NCBI GenBank assembly: GCA_900547035.1
Contig: URFM01000001.1
Coordinates: 74,244-138,243 of the forward strand
Length of the DNA stretch: 64,000 nucleotides
DNA from: an uncultured Clostridium sp.
GTDB lineage: Bacteria; Bacillota; Clostridia; Lachnospirales; Lachnospiraceae
Direction: 5' to 3'
Shown here: positions 42,868 through 51,932 of the stretch, piece after piece
Numbering within the stretch: position 1 is the first letter of the stretch
Layout: each line of letters begins with the position of its first letter
The notes under the pieces: model-generated
Told to the model about the DNA's origin: nothing
What the model saw: the letters and a program-made list of their open reading frames with translations, nothing else
Databases searched by the model: none
Program-made: the position numbers and the translations under genes

Positions 42868-43607
42868 GCGGCAGGTTCTCCCTCTTTCGCTGCTTTTACC
42901 AACAGCATCATCGGCCTCTTCATCTCATCTTTCATCCCCGGAATATCCATCGTCTCCCGGGAGGGCTCCGCCTCCTCCACCGCCTGAATCCGGAATCCAA
43001 TCTGAATCAGCGGATTTAAAATCTGTGTCAGGGTGTGGTGATACTTGACCACCTTCTCCCCCAGAAACAAGGTCTCCCGTTTTCCCGGCTCATAATAGCG
43101 GTCCACCGGCCAGTACAAGGGGCGTCCGCTGTCATCGTAAATCCAGTCCTGGTTGATACCGGCGGTAAATACCGGGTGTTCAATATTGAACAGGAAGACG
43201 CCGCCTTCTTTCAGCGAACCGTAGACCTTCCGGTAAATGGGCTCCAGATGTTCAATATAATGCAGCACCAGATTGGAAATCACCAGGTCATAGGTGTTCT
43301 CCGGATACTCGTAGGTTTCCAGGTCCTGTACCAGATACCGGATTTTTTCATCCGGATTCCTCTTCAGCGCCGTTTCAATCATCTTTCTGCTTCCGTCGAT
43401 GCCCACAATCCGGGCGGCTCCCATCCGGGCCGCGTACTTGCAGTGCCATCCATAGCCGCAGCCTAAATCCAGCACCTGCTTGTCCTTCACATCCGGAAAC
43501 AAGGGCTGCAGTCTGTACCACTCGCCGGCGGCCTTCAGCCCCTCCCGGCTTCTTGGCATCTGGGCATAGACCTGAAAGAACTGCCCGTCGTCATAAATGT
43601 CATTCAT
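42864..43607 (-). CDS. Class I SAM-dependent methyltransferase
   Basis: A 247-residue methyltransferase with motif I VLDLGCGYGWHCKYAA (about residue 45), an acidic residue after beta-2 (IVGIDGS) and motif IV TYDLVISNLVLHYIE. This resembles UbiE/Methyltransf_11 small-molecule enzymes. The substrate is unknown. The ATG at 43607 has GGAGGA upstream. It is followed by the LysR gene with a 4-nt overlap and preceded by a PHP-domain gene 16 bp away, so these genes form one operon. Confidence 0.87.
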   Translation of the reverse strand: MNDIYDDGQFFQVYAQMPRSREGLKAAGEWYRLQPLFPDVKDKQVLDLGCGYGWHCKYAARMGAARIVGIDGSRKMIETALKRNPDEKIRYLVQDLETYEYPENTYDLVISNLVLHYIEHLEPIYRKVYGSLKEGGVFLFNIEHPVFTAGINQDWIYDDSGRPLYWPVDRYYEPGKRETLFLGEKVVKYHHTLTQILNPLIQIGFRIQAVEEAEPSRETMDIPGMKDEMKRPMMLLVKAAKEGEPAA

Positions 43608-43623
43608 CTCGTTTCTCCTCCCG

Positions 43624-44343
43624 TCAGCTGATTTCCTCCAAAAGGAAGGACAGCAGACTTTTTTCATCCATATTCAAAATCAGGTTCTCGTCAAACTCAT
43701 ATTCCCGCAGCATCTCTTCCGCCAGGTCAAATACCCCAACCCAGCTAGGATCATGGGCATCGGAATCTACAATCACCGGAACCTGGTATTCCTGGCAAAG
43801 GCTGCAGATGGTCCTGTAATTTTCCCTGCAGTTCCACCGCCTTTCCTCTTTCACCAGGGAACTGTTGTTAATCTCCAGGGCTACATGATACTCTTTTGCT
43901 GCCTGGATTAACGCCAAATAATCCAGGGGCGTGTGGTCGTCGTCCGGATGGGAAATCAGGCGCACCTTCTCATTTTTCATGCACTGAATCAGGTTCCAGG
44001 TATTTTTTTCCCGTCCCGCATCCTGATAACATTGACTGTGGATGCCCACAATGGCGTAATCCAGCTTGTCAATCCACCGCTGTTCCAGAGAAAGGGTCCC
44101 GTCATTTAAGGCATTAATCTCACAGCCGTGAAGCAGATGAACTCCATACAGAGTTCGGGGAATCACCTGCAAATTGCAAAAGTAAATGGGGTCCGCCGTC
44201 CCAGGGGTTCCCGGAGCATGTTCCGTGATGCCCAGGATTTTCAATTTTTTCTCACTGGCCGCCTGAGCCATCTCCCGGATGGTTCCGTAGGCATGGCCGC
44301 TGGCTAATGTATGGGTGTGTACGTCCGCAATCAGTTTTTTCAC
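43624..44343 (-). CDS. PHP-domain phosphoesterase (YcdX-like)
   Basis: A 239-residue PHP-type metal hydrolase. Metal-ligand clusters are visible: DVHTHTLASGHAYG (residues 7-20), ITEHAPGTPG (about 39-48), GCEINA, HSQ, ISHPDDD and DSDAHDP near residue 200. Close relatives (YcdX) act on phosphate esters, but the real substrate is unknown. It starts 17 bp after the kinase-like gene and is in the same run of genes. Confidence 0.88.
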   Translation of the reverse strand: MKKLIADVHTHTLASGHAYGTIREMAQAASEKKLKILGITEHAPGTPGTADPIYFCNLQVIPRTLYGVHLLHGCEINALNDGTLSLEQRWIDKLDYAIVGIHSQCYQDAGREKNTWNLIQCMKNEKVRLISHPDDDHTPLDYLALIQAAKEYHVALEINNSSLVKEERRWNCRENYRTICSLCQEYQVPVIVDSDAHDPSWVGVFDLAEEMLREYEFDENLILNMDEKSLLSFLLEEIS

Positions 44344-44360
44344 TGTTCTCCTCCTGAATG

Positions 44361-44930
44361 TTATTCTCTTCTCTCTTTTCCGCCGGCCTTAAGCCGCGCT
44401 GTCCCCCCTTCGATTCTCCTCTTGACCGAGTCAACAGTTTCCTCCGGGCTGCAGCCGGTAGTATCGATTACATGGGATTCGTAATCTCCCAGATTTTGAA
44501 ATTGCTCCCACATCACTTCCACCAGCTTGACATTGGTCTCCCGGTCCAGCTTTTTTCGGCAGAGGGCCCGCTCCAGAGTCTCCTGCCGTTCTGCCCGGAG
44601 CACAATGTAATGCACCTCATATCCTTTTTTTGCGGCCCGAATCCATGGCTCCAAAAACCATGGTCCGACAATTCCGTCTACAATCACATCATAGCCGCCC
44701 CTCACATAGCGCTTGGCCGCCTCCAGAAAAGCTTCAATTACGATTAAATTCTGTTCCTGGGATTCCGGCAGATAGGGAGGGATGGCTCCCTTGCAGAGCC
44801 CGTGATAGAAATCATCCGTGTGTATATGGACCGATTTTTCCAAATCCGATTCCCTGGCAACGATTGAGGATACGGTGGTCTTTCCGGTTCCCGGCGGTCC
44901 GGTCATAATCACAATTCTTCCCCAGTCCAT
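44361..44930 (-). CDS. P-loop NTPase, kinase-like (AAA_33 type)
   Basis: A 189-residue P-loop protein with Walker A IVMTGPPGTGKTT-like (IMTGPPGTGKTTVSS, residues 8-22) and Asp-rich Walker B region YDVIVDGIVG. It resembles gluconate-kinase or zeta-toxin-type kinases that phosphorylate small molecules. HTDDFYHGL could help bind substrate. The actual substrate is unknown. It is the first gene of the operon with the PHP, methyltransferase and LysR genes. Confidence 0.8.
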   Translation of the reverse strand: MDWGRIVIMTGPPGTGKTTVSSIVARESDLEKSVHIHTDDFYHGLCKGAIPPYLPESQEQNLIVIEAFLEAAKRYVRGGYDVIVDGIVGPWFLEPWIRAAKKGYEVHYIVLRAERQETLERALCRKKLDRETNVKLVEVMWEQFQNLGDYESHVIDTTGCSPEETVDSVKRRIEGGTARLKAGGKERRE

Positions 44931-45032
44931 TCGGATACCTCCTTACTGTATGGCTTTATCATGCCACAATCATTTCGCATAGTAAAGCGGAATTTTCGTT
45001 TTGCTCGTCGCAAAAGGCGCCCCAAAAGCCTC

Positions 45033-45062
45033 TGCCTACGGCTTTCGGAACGCCCTCATCAA
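45033..45062 (-). terminator. Possible terminator after purB
   Basis: A short stem around AAAGCC/GGCTTT with flanking CC/GG lies downstream of purB; no clear T-tract follows on the minus strand. A weak call. Confidence 0.3.
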
Positions 45063-45077
45063 ACTCGCCTTATTCTC

Positions 45078-46514
45078 TTACACCAAAATCTCAGCCCTCA
45101 ACCCCAGCTGCTCCTCATTCTCCTTTAAAATCGGACGGATTACCTCATCCAAAAACTCCTCCACCTGTTTGGGGGCACGTCCCACATAGCGGGAAGGCTC
45201 CATGGATTTTTTCAATTCGTCCAGGGAAAGCCCGAAAGCAGGGTCCGCCGCAATCAGCTCCAGAAGGTTGTTGTCCTTTCCTTCCTCCTTCACATTCCGG
45301 CCTGCCTCCATGGACAGCTGGCGGATGCGCTCGTGGAGCTCCTGACGGTCCCCGCCGGCTTTCACCGCATCCATCATGATGTTCTCCGTAGCCATAAAGG
45401 GCAGTTCCGCCATCAGATGTTTCTCAATGACCTTGGGATACACCACCAGGCCGTCCACCACATTCAGGTACAGGTCCAAAATTCCGTCGATGGCCAAAAA
45501 GCCCTCGGGGATGGACAGGCGCTTGTTGGCGGAATCGTCCAGGGTGCGTTCAAACCACTGGGTAGAAGCCACCATCATGGGATTCATCATATCGCTCATG
45601 ACGTAATTGCACAGGGAAGCAATCCGCTCGCTGCGCATGGGATTGCGCTTGTAGGCCATGGCGGAAGAACCAATCTGATGCTTCTCAAAAGGCTCCTCCA
45701 CCTCTTTCAGATGCTGCAGCAAGCGGATATCGTTGGAAAACTTGTGGGCGCTCTGGGCAATACCTGCCAGTACGGAAATCACGCGGCTGTCGATCTTTCT
45801 GGAGTAGGTCTGGCCCGATACGGGGTAGCAGCCGGCAAAGCCCATCTTTTCCGCAATCCGCTCATCCAATCTGCGGCATTTCTCATGATCTCCGTCAAAA
45901 AGTTCCAGGAAGCTGGCCTGGGTACCCGTTGTTCCTTTAGAACCTAAAAGTCGCATGGAGCCAATAAGATAATCCAAATCATCCAAATCCAGCTTCAGCT
46001 CCATCATCCACAAAGTTGCTCTTTTACCAACAGTGGTGGGCTGCGCCGGCTGGAAATGGGTGAAGGCCAGGGTAGGCTGGTCCTTATAGCGGTCCGCGAA
46101 CTTCGCCAGCTCCGCCAGCACGTTGAGGACCTTTTTGCGCACCAGCTTCAACCCCTCGGTCATGATGATTAAATCCGTATTGTCCCCTACATAGCAGGAA
46201 GTCGCCCCCAGATGGATGATGCCCTTGGCCTTGGGGCACTGAACCCCGTAGGCGTAGACGTGACTCATCACGTCGTGGCGGACCTCCTTCTCCCTTGCCT
46301 TTGCCACATCGTAGTTAATGTCCTCGGCGTGGGCCTTCAGCTCGTCAATCTGCTCCTGGGTAATGGGGAGCCCCAGCTCCTTCTCCGTCTCCGCCAGGGC
46401 AATCCACAGCTTTCTCCAGGTCTTAAATTTCATATCCGGGGAGAAAATGTACTGCATCTCCTTGCTGGCGTAGCGCTCGGAAAGGGGGCTTACATATTTA
46501 TCGTACTGGCTCAT
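45078..46514 (-). CDS. purB: Adenylosuccinate lyase
   Basis: PurB acts twice in purine synthesis, forming AICAR and AMP by fumarate elimination. The 478-residue enzyme has the fumarase/aspartase superfamily signature GSSAMAYKRNPM and a TSCYVGDN segment near residue 115. It starts 63 bp after purF and is the third gene of the purC-purF-purB operon. Confidence 0.95.
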   Translation of the reverse strand: MSQYDKYVSPLSERYASKEMQYIFSPDMKFKTWRKLWIALAETEKELGLPITQEQIDELKAHAEDINYDVAKAREKEVRHDVMSHVYAYGVQCPKAKGIIHLGATSCYVGDNTDLIIMTEGLKLVRKKVLNVLAELAKFADRYKDQPTLAFTHFQPAQPTTVGKRATLWMMELKLDLDDLDYLIGSMRLLGSKGTTGTQASFLELFDGDHEKCRRLDERIAEKMGFAGCYPVSGQTYSRKIDSRVISVLAGIAQSAHKFSNDIRLLQHLKEVEEPFEKHQIGSSAMAYKRNPMRSERIASLCNYVMSDMMNPMMVASTQWFERTLDDSANKRLSIPEGFLAIDGILDLYLNVVDGLVVYPKVIEKHLMAELPFMATENIMMDAVKAGGDRQELHERIRQLSMEAGRNVKEEGKDNNLLELIAADPAFGLSLDELKKSMEPSRYVGRAPKQVEEFLDEVIRPILKENEEQLGLRAEILV

Positions 46515-46577
46515 GGTTTCAATATCCTCTCTTTATTCAAATGGTATGATGGAACCGGAATCATCCGGAATGGGTTC

Positions 46578-48020
46578 TCAGGGTTCAAAATTCCCCCGGA
46601 TGTCCTCTTTTGGCGGCTCAATGGGGTACCGGCCGCTGAAGCAGGCGGTGCAGATGGGCCTTCCCTCCGCCATCTGAGACAGACGCTCCAGCTTCAGATA
46701 GGACAGGGAATCCGCTCCCAGAATCTGCCGGATTTCCTCGATGGTCCGCTTGTGAGCAATCAGCTGGTCCTCGGAGGGAATATCCGTTCCAAAGTAACAG
46801 GGATGAAGGAAGGGAGGGGCGCTGATTCTTACATGGACCTCCTTCGCCCCGGCCTCCCGCAGCATATGGACAATCAGGTCGCTGGTAGTTCCCCGGACAA
46901 TGGAATCGTCAATCATGATGACCCGCTTGCCGGTCACCGCCTCCCGCAGCACGTTCAGCTTAATCCGCACCGCCGATTCCCGGCTGCTCTGCTTGGGCTT
47001 AATAAAGGTGCGGCCCACATAGGCGTTCTTCACAAAGGCGGTGCCGTAGGGGATGCCCGACTCCATGGAATAGCCCAGGGCCGCCGCGTTTCCCGATTCC
47101 GGCACTCCCACCACCAGGTCCGCATCCACCGGGGAATCCATGGCCAGGAAGCGTCCCGCCTGAATCCGGGAATTGTAAACACTGACCCCGTCAAAGACGC
47201 TGTCCGGTCTGGCAAAATAAATGTACTCGAAAATGCATCGTGCCTCTTTGGAGGGGTCCGGCAGGCACATCTCCTTGTTGGAAGAAATCCCCTTCGAAGT
47301 AATGGTCACGATCTCACCAGGCTCTACGTCCCGTACAAACTGTGCTCCGATCGTCTCCAGGGCACAGGTCTCGGAAGCCAGGATATAGGCGTTGTCCCGT
47401 TTTCCGATGCACAAGGGCTTAAAACCGTAGGGGTCCCTTGCGCCAATCAGCTTTCTGGGGCTCATGATGACCAGGGAATAGGCGCCTTTCAGCTTCTTCA
47501 TGGCCTCCGCCACCGCCGCCTCTACGGTAGGGCTTTTGATTCTGGCTCTTGCGATGTGATAGGCAATGACCTCGGAATCGATAGTGGTCTGGAAAATGGC
47601 GCCGGTGTATTCCAGTTCCCGCCGCAGCTCCGGAGCGTTTACCAGGTTGCCGTTGTGGGCCAGGGCCAGGGTGCCCTTCACATAGTTTAATACCAGTGGC
47701 TGCGCATTCTCCCTGGTGCTGCTTCCCGCCGTGGAATAGCGCACATGGCCTACCCCCAGATTTCCGTGAAGCTGTTCCAGGTGTTCCGGCTCAAATACCT
47801 CGTTGCACAGTCCCATGCCTTTTCGCACGGAAACCTTCCCCTTCGGTCCCTCCGTATCATTTACCGCGATGCCGCAGCTTTCCTGTCCTCTGTGCTGAAG
47901 GGCAAACAGACCATAATAAATGGTGGACGCCACGTCGTTTCCGTCAAAATCGTAGATGCCGAAAACACCGCACTCCTCCCGCAGCTTATCGCCGGCCAAG
48001 TCAAAATCCATCTGCATCAT
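46578..48020 (-). CDS. purF: Amidophosphoribosyltransferase (Bacillus type)
   Basis: PurF commits PRPP to purine synthesis using glutamine ammonia. The 480-residue protein begins with a short propeptide; cleavage before Cys17 (EECGVFGIYD) would make it the N-terminal nucleophile. QHRGQESCGIA and the PRPP loop VIMIDDSIVRGTTS are present. Cys residues in CIFEYIYFARPDS, HPCYFGTD and CTACFSGRYP match the [4Fe-4S] ligand set of Bacillus-type enzymes, which links activity to oxygen. The ATG at 48020 follows GAAAGGA. Confidence 0.95.
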   Translation of the reverse strand: MMQMDFDLAGDKLREECGVFGIYDFDGNDVASTIYYGLFALQHRGQESCGIAVNDTEGPKGKVSVRKGMGLCNEVFEPEHLEQLHGNLGVGHVRYSTAGSSTRENAQPLVLNYVKGTLALAHNGNLVNAPELRRELEYTGAIFQTTIDSEVIAYHIARARIKSPTVEAAVAEAMKKLKGAYSLVIMSPRKLIGARDPYGFKPLCIGKRDNAYILASETCALETIGAQFVRDVEPGEIVTITSKGISSNKEMCLPDPSKEARCIFEYIYFARPDSVFDGVSVYNSRIQAGRFLAMDSPVDADLVVGVPESGNAAALGYSMESGIPYGTAFVKNAYVGRTFIKPKQSSRESAVRIKLNVLREAVTGKRVIMIDDSIVRGTTSDLIVHMLREAGAKEVHVRISAPPFLHPCYFGTDIPSEDQLIAHKRTIEEIRQILGADSLSYLKLERLSQMAEGRPICTACFSGRYPIEPPKEDIRGNFEP

Positions 48021-48108
48021 GAATGTCGTAATCCTTTCTTCTGATTTACCATTTCTGATACCAGATTGCTCCGCACTGCGTGCTCCCGGTATCATCATAA
48101 ACCGCTTT

Positions 48109-48130
48109 AAGGGCGCCCGCAAGCGCCCTT
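48109..48130. terminator. Hairpin between purC and purF
   Basis: A perfect 8-bp stem AAGGGCGC/GCGCCCTT with a 6-nt loop in the 128-bp gap. On the minus strand (pur operon) no long T-tract follows, so it may attenuate or protect the mRNA; on the plus strand TTTTT follows but no plus-strand gene ends here. Confidence 0.45.
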
Positions 48131-48148
48131 TTTCAGAATTGATAAACT

Positions 48149-48856
48149 TTACTGAATCTTCAGCCTCCGGAACACTTCCTCATAAGCGTCCTCGACACCG
48201 CCCAAATCTCTGCGGAAACGGTCCTTGTCCAGCTTTTCGTGGGTATCCTTATCCCACAAACGGCAGGTATCAGGAGAAATCTCATCAGCCAGAATAATCT
48301 TGCCGTGGCAGCGGCCAAACTCAATCTTAAAATCGATAAGCTCAATATTCAGGCTGTCAAAATACTCCCGAAGCACATCATTTACTTTAAAGGCATACCG
48401 GGTAATATCGTCAATTTCTTCCTGGGTAGCCAGACCCAAAGCCAGCGCATAGTAGCTGTTGATGAAAGGATCTCCTAAATCGTCATTCTTGTAGCTGAAT
48501 TCCAGGGTAGGGCACTTAAACTTAATTCCTTCTTCCATGCCCATCTTCTTGGCAAAGCTTCCTGCGGAGAAATTGCGGATAATCACTTCCAGCGGAACAA
48601 TCTCCACCTTTTTAACTGCAGTTTCACGGTCATTTAACTCCTCAATCAGGTGGGTGGGAACCCCCTGCTCCTCCAGTTTTTTAAAGAGGTAGTTGGTCAT
48701 ACGGTTGTTGATGGCTCCCTTTCCTACAATGGTGCCCTTCTTCTGCCCGTTAAATGCGGTTGCATCGTCCTTGTAGGAAACGATCAATACATCGGGGTCC
48801 TCCGTCGTATAGACCTTTTTTGCCTTGCCCTCGTATAACATGTCCTTCTTTTCCAT
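48149..48856 (-). CDS. purC: Phosphoribosylaminoimidazole-succinocarboxamide synthase
   Basis: PurC joins CAIR with aspartate. The 235-residue protein has the family start [36 protein letters not shown] in the middle and the active-site [20 protein letters not shown] region. It heads the purC-purF-purB operon behind a SigA-type promoter. Confidence 0.96.
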   Translation of the reverse strand: MEKKDMLYEGKAKKVYTTEDPDVLIVSYKDDATAFNGQKKGTIVGKGAINNRMTNYLFKKLEEQGVPTHLIEELNDRETAVKKVEIVPLEVIIRNFSAGSFAKKMGMEEGIKFKCPTLEFSYKNDDLGDPFINSYYALALGLATQEEIDDITRYAFKVNDVLREYFDSLNIELIDFKIEFGRCHGKIILADEISPDTCRLWDKDTHEKLDKDRFRRDLGGVEDAYEEVFRRLKIQ

Positions 48857-48979
48857 GGATATCCACCTGTCCTTTTCTTCATCTTTGCATGATTCCCAGC
48901 CGTCCAGGGCGGTTCATCGTCCTGAACTGTTGTCATGATTTATAAGTTAGTGCGATAAAAGAAACTATTTTCAGAAGAA

Positions 48980-49008
48980 ATTATAATACATTGCACTACC
49001 CAATACAA
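48980..49008 (-). promoter_or_regulatory. SigA-type promoter for purC-purF-purB
   Basis: TTGTAT (49003-49008) and a perfect TATAAT (48980-48985) with a 17-bp spacer on the minus strand. The leader of about 120 nt to purC shows no purine riboswitch core that I can recognise. Confidence 0.6.
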
Positions 49009-49055
49009 GAATTCCAATCATTAAAATTCCTAATGAGTAAGGACACGATTTCTAA

Positions 49056-49382
49056 TCATTGCCTACGGTTTTTCTCTTCACCGGACTCCGGCTGAGCATA
49101 TTCCCGAATCTGAAACAACTGCAGCTTTCCGTCTTCGATCAGAATGCGGATTCCCCGAATAAGGCGGCTTTCTTCCGCCTCTCTCTCCAAAGGCTCCCTC
49201 TGATACCAGGTTTCCACAGACACTGCCTGACAGGCAAACCACGCTCCTTCCCACATCAGAGCCGCCGCCAGACACAGTCTCAGACATGTTTGAAGCTTTT
49301 CTTTTTTCAGGCCCGAAAAAGTTCTCAAAGCCCATCCGCTGCGCCATTTTCTCAAAAGCCGCTTTCTTTTCCGTTCCCTCAT
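49056..49382 (-). CDS. Hypothetical membrane-anchored protein
   Basis: A 108-residue protein: a very basic N-terminus (RERKRKRLLRKWRSG), one hydrophobic helix (CLRLCLAAALMWEGAWFACQ, about residues 35-54), and a polar C-terminal part with a short beta-rich piece (LIRGIRILIEDGKLQLFQIR). I do not recognise the family. The ATG at 49382 is the likeliest start; upstream in-frame codons are weak. It lies alone, downstream of dapB and a lipoprotein gene. Confidence 0.5.
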   Translation of the reverse strand: MRERKRKRLLRKWRSGWALRTFSGLKKEKLQTCLRLCLAAALMWEGAWFACQAVSVETWYQREPLEREAEESRLIRGIRILIEDGKLQLFQIREYAQPESGEEKNRRQ

Positions 49383-49547
49383 GCCCACAGGCCTCACCTT
49401 CCCTCCTCTCTTTCTATTATATCGGATCGCTGCCCGTCGCACAAGAAGAAAGTCAGCCGATCAACGCAGAAAAAACAGGGTTCCAAATGCCAATGCATCC
49501 GTTCCCCTGCTTTCCAATGAAAATTTTTGCTGCCGGAAAATTCCCGG

Positions 49548-49835
49548 TCAGTCCTTCCTTGTCTCTTCCGTCATATCTTCCATTTCGTTCTTTACATCCT
49601 CGGCCCCGTCTCTCACATCATCCATCACATCATCAATGATACCGCCGTCATCCCCATCCCTATGGGTGGTTTCTGTCTGATTTTCTCCCGAAGAGCGGGT
49701 ATCCTCAGCGGTGGTCGTCTGTCTGGAGCCAGAGGTGGTTTCTGTTCCGGAATCGGAAGCGCTTCCGCAAGCTGTAACCGATAAAATCAGAAACGCCGTC
49801 ATAAGAGCCGCAATCGAAAGTCTGATTTTTTTCAT
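49548..49835 (-). CDS. Small putative lipoprotein
   Basis: A 95-residue protein with a lipoprotein signal peptide: basic start, hydrophobic core and lipobox LSVTAC at about residues 18-23 (modified Cys23). The mature part is Ser/Thr/Gln-rich and then strongly acidic, with an amphipathic tail (DDVMDDVRDGAEDVKNEMED). Function unknown; it has a good ribosome binding site (AAAGGAGA). Confidence 0.75.
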   Translation of the reverse strand: MKKIRLSIAALMTAFLILSVTACGSASDSGTETTSGSRQTTTAEDTRSSGENQTETTHRDGDDGGIIDDVMDDVRDGAEDVKNEMEDMTEETRKD

Positions 49836-49948
49836 AATCCCATTCTCCTTTCTCGTTCTGATCTTATTATGCCCAAAGAAAACGGAATTATGGTGGAAGA
49901 TATTTCTTTTTTAAAGGGGACCCTACCGGACAGCGTGAACAGTTGCTT

Positions 49949-50707
49949 TTACAGTCCGATCACATCGCTCATATCATACATGCCCGGTTCTTTGTCCGCC
50001 AGAAACTCCGCGGCAGACAATGCTCCTCTGGCAAAAACCGCTCTGGAATAAGCGTGATGGCTGAATGTCACCATCTCGTCGGTACCAAGAAACATTACAT
50101 CATGCTGCCCTACAATAGTTCCTCCGCGCACGGCGCTGATTCCGATCTCTTTCGAATCCCTGGGCTGGCGGACCTGGCTGCGGTCATAAACAAACCGGCA
50201 GCTTCCACCCATAGCCTCATTAAGGGCTTCAGCCAGGGCCATAGCGGTGCCGCTGGGAGCATCCAGCTTGCGGCGGTGATGTTTCTCCACAATCTCCATG
50301 TCAAATCCCGCCATTCCCAGCACCTTTGCCCCTTCCTTCACCAGGCGGAGCAGCAGATTAATACCCAAAGACATATTTGCGGAGCGCAGCACCGGAACCA
50401 CACCGGAAAGCTCCTTTACCTTCTCCATCTGCTCGCTGCTCAATCCTGTCGTACAAAGCACCAGCGGAATTTTCTTTTCACCACAGTATTCCAAAAGTCC
50501 GTCCACTGCCGCCGCCGTGGAAAAATCCACCACTGCGTCTGCCCGTTCGCCGCATTCTTTTAAAGAAGCGTAAACCGGAAAATCCGGACTTTCTCCTCCT
50601 TTTGGGTCAATTCCGGCTGCAATCTGAAACCCGGAATCGTCTTTCGCCAGGTCCGCAATCATCTGACCCATCGCACCATTACATCCATGCAGAATAATTC
50701 TCGTCAT
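49949..50707 (-). CDS. dapB: 4-hydroxy-tetrahydrodipicolinate reductase
   Basis: DapB reduces the dihydrodipicolinate precursor in the diaminopimelate/lysine pathway. The 252-residue protein has the nucleotide-binding HGCNGAMGQMI start, the FSTAAAVDGLLEYC segment and the catalytic EKHHRRKLDAPSGTA motif near residue 140. It follows dapA by 17 bp and is controlled by the lysine riboswitch upstream of dapA. Confidence 0.95.
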   Translation of the reverse strand: MTRIILHGCNGAMGQMIADLAKDDSGFQIAAGIDPKGGESPDFPVYASLKECGERADAVVDFSTAAAVDGLLEYCGEKKIPLVLCTTGLSSEQMEKVKELSGVVPVLRSANMSLGINLLLRLVKEGAKVLGMAGFDMEIVEKHHRRKLDAPSGTAMALAEALNEAMGGSCRFVYDRSQVRQPRDSKEIGISAVRGGTIVGQHDVMFLGTDEMVTFSHHAYSRAVFARGALSAAEFLADKEPGMYDMSDVIGL

Positions 50708-50724
50708 AGTTCTTCCTCCGTCTT

Positions 50725-51609
50725 TTAGATCAGTCCGTACGCCTTCATCGCGGCTCTCAAAATTTCCTGATTCTCCGGTTCCATTTCTGTCAGGGGCATA
50801 CGCAGAGGCCCTGTACTTTTACCCATAATCTTAAAGGCTGCCTTTACCGGAATAGGATTCACTTCACAGAACAGAGCTTTAATCAACGGAATAGCCTCCA
50901 GCTGCAGGCGGCAGCTCTCTTTCACATTTCCGCTCATAAATTCCTGACAGATCTGGTGGGTCTGTCTGGGGGCAATGTTGGAAAGGACAGAGATTACTCC
51001 CTTGCCTCCTAAGGACATCAGCGGTACGGTCTGATCGTCATTTCCGGAGTACAAATCAAGCTTTCCGTCTGTCAGGCTCATCAGTTCAGCCGCCTCGGAA
51101 ATATTGCCTGTAGCCTCCTTCACTCCGACGATATTATCCACCTGGGTCAACATGGCCGCAAGGGTGACAGGCTTAATATTTACCCCCGTCCTGCTGGGAA
51201 TATTGTAAACAATCATAGGGATCTTCACAGAATTTGCAACCGCGGTAAAATGAGCGATCAATCCCTTCTGTGTGGCTTTATTGTAGTAGGGAGATACCAC
51301 CAGAATTCCATCTGCGCCTCTTTTCTCCGCTTCCTGGGAAAGGTAAATTGCCGTCTCCGTGCAGTTGGAGCCAGTTCCGGCAATCACCGGAATTCTCCCT
51401 TTAGTCACCTGACAAACATAAGAAATCACATCTAAATGCTCTTCATGGGTCATGGTGGAGGCTTCTCCCGTGGTACCACAGGCTACAATGGCGTCCGTTC
51501 CGCCCGCAATCTGCTCCTCTACCAGCTCCTCCAGCCGATTGTAATCAATCTCACCGTTGTCCTGAAAAGGCGTAACCAAAGCCACGCCCGCGCCTTCAAA
51601 AATGGCCAT
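50725..51609 (-). CDS. dapA: 4-hydroxy-tetrahydrodipicolinate synthase
   Basis: DapA condenses pyruvate with aspartate semialdehyde to start lysine/diaminopimelate synthesis. The 294-residue aldolase has GTTGEASTMTHEEH near residue 45, the catalytic Tyr in IVYNIPSRTGVN (about residue 134) and the Schiff-base Lys in VGVKEATGN (about residue 162). The ATG at 51609 has GGAGAG upstream. A lysine riboswitch with terminator precedes it. Confidence 0.95.
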   Translation of the reverse strand: MAIFEGAGVALVTPFQDNGEIDYNRLEELVEEQIAGGTDAIVACGTTGEASTMTHEEHLDVISYVCQVTKGRIPVIAGTGSNCTETAIYLSQEAEKRGADGILVVSPYYNKATQKGLIAHFTAVANSVKIPMIVYNIPSRTGVNIKPVTLAAMLTQVDNIVGVKEATGNISEAAELMSLTDGKLDLYSGNDDQTVPLMSLGGKGVISVLSNIAPRQTHQICQEFMSGNVKESCRLQLEAIPLIKALFCEVNPIPVKAAFKIMGKSTGPLRMPLTEMEPENQEILRAAMKAYGLI

Positions 51610-51668
51610 ATTCCTTCTCTCCTTTTTCTGTTGGGTCTGAAAATTGCTGCTCCGAACTACTTGCAAAA

Positions 51669-51696
51669 CAAAAAGAGCTGACGGAAAGCCAGCCCT
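51669..51696 (-). terminator. Riboswitch expression-platform terminator
   Basis: Stem AGGGCTGGC/GTCAGCTCT (51674-51682 with 51688-51696, two G-U pairs) followed on the minus strand by TTTTTG. It lies between the lysine aptamer and dapA and is the probable off state when lysine is bound. Confidence 0.8.
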
Positions 51697-51711
51697 TCAT
51701 TCATCAATCCA

Positions 51712-51893
51712 ATCTTTCTCCAGGTAGCTCACCATCCTTTTGAGGATGACAGTTATATGGTTCTTCACCATATCCCCAGGGTCAAATGACTGCAGGATCA
51801 TCCCCCTTCGGCGTCTTTCCCTTTCCCAGTCCGTCTTCTGTGCCTGACACATCGGGACTGATACTGATGATCAACGCAACCTCTACTCTATCA
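51712..51893 (-). ncRNA. Lysine riboswitch (L box) upstream of dapA-dapB
   Basis: The minus strand carries the L-box core pieces in order: AGAGTAGAGGTTGCG at the 5' side, GACGCCGAAGGGGG, a stem-loop GGATATGGTGAAGAACCATA, then ACTGTCATCC and GGTGAGCTACC closing P1. Together with the downstream terminator and the gene functions, this fits transcriptional control of lysine synthesis: high lysine stabilises the aptamer and the terminator forms. Confidence 0.88.
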
Positions 51894-51903
51894 GTTTGAA
51901 ATC

Positions 51904-51932
51904 ATATTAACACTGTTCCTTAAGATTGTCAA
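51904..51932 (-). promoter_or_regulatory. Consensus-like SigA promoter for the lysine riboswitch and dapAB
   Basis: A perfect TTGACA (51927-51932) and TAATAT (51904-51909) with a 17-bp spacer on the minus strand; it overlaps the last codons of cobO. Confidence 0.8.

Noticed and set aside
46212-47690. Plus-strand open frame of 492 codons
   Set aside because: Antisense shadow of purB and purF, caused by high GC and codon bias on the coding strand.
48857-49055. Purine riboswitch or PurR box ahead of purC
   Set aside because: I could not find the conserved purine aptamer core or a clear PurBox; only a promoter is supported.
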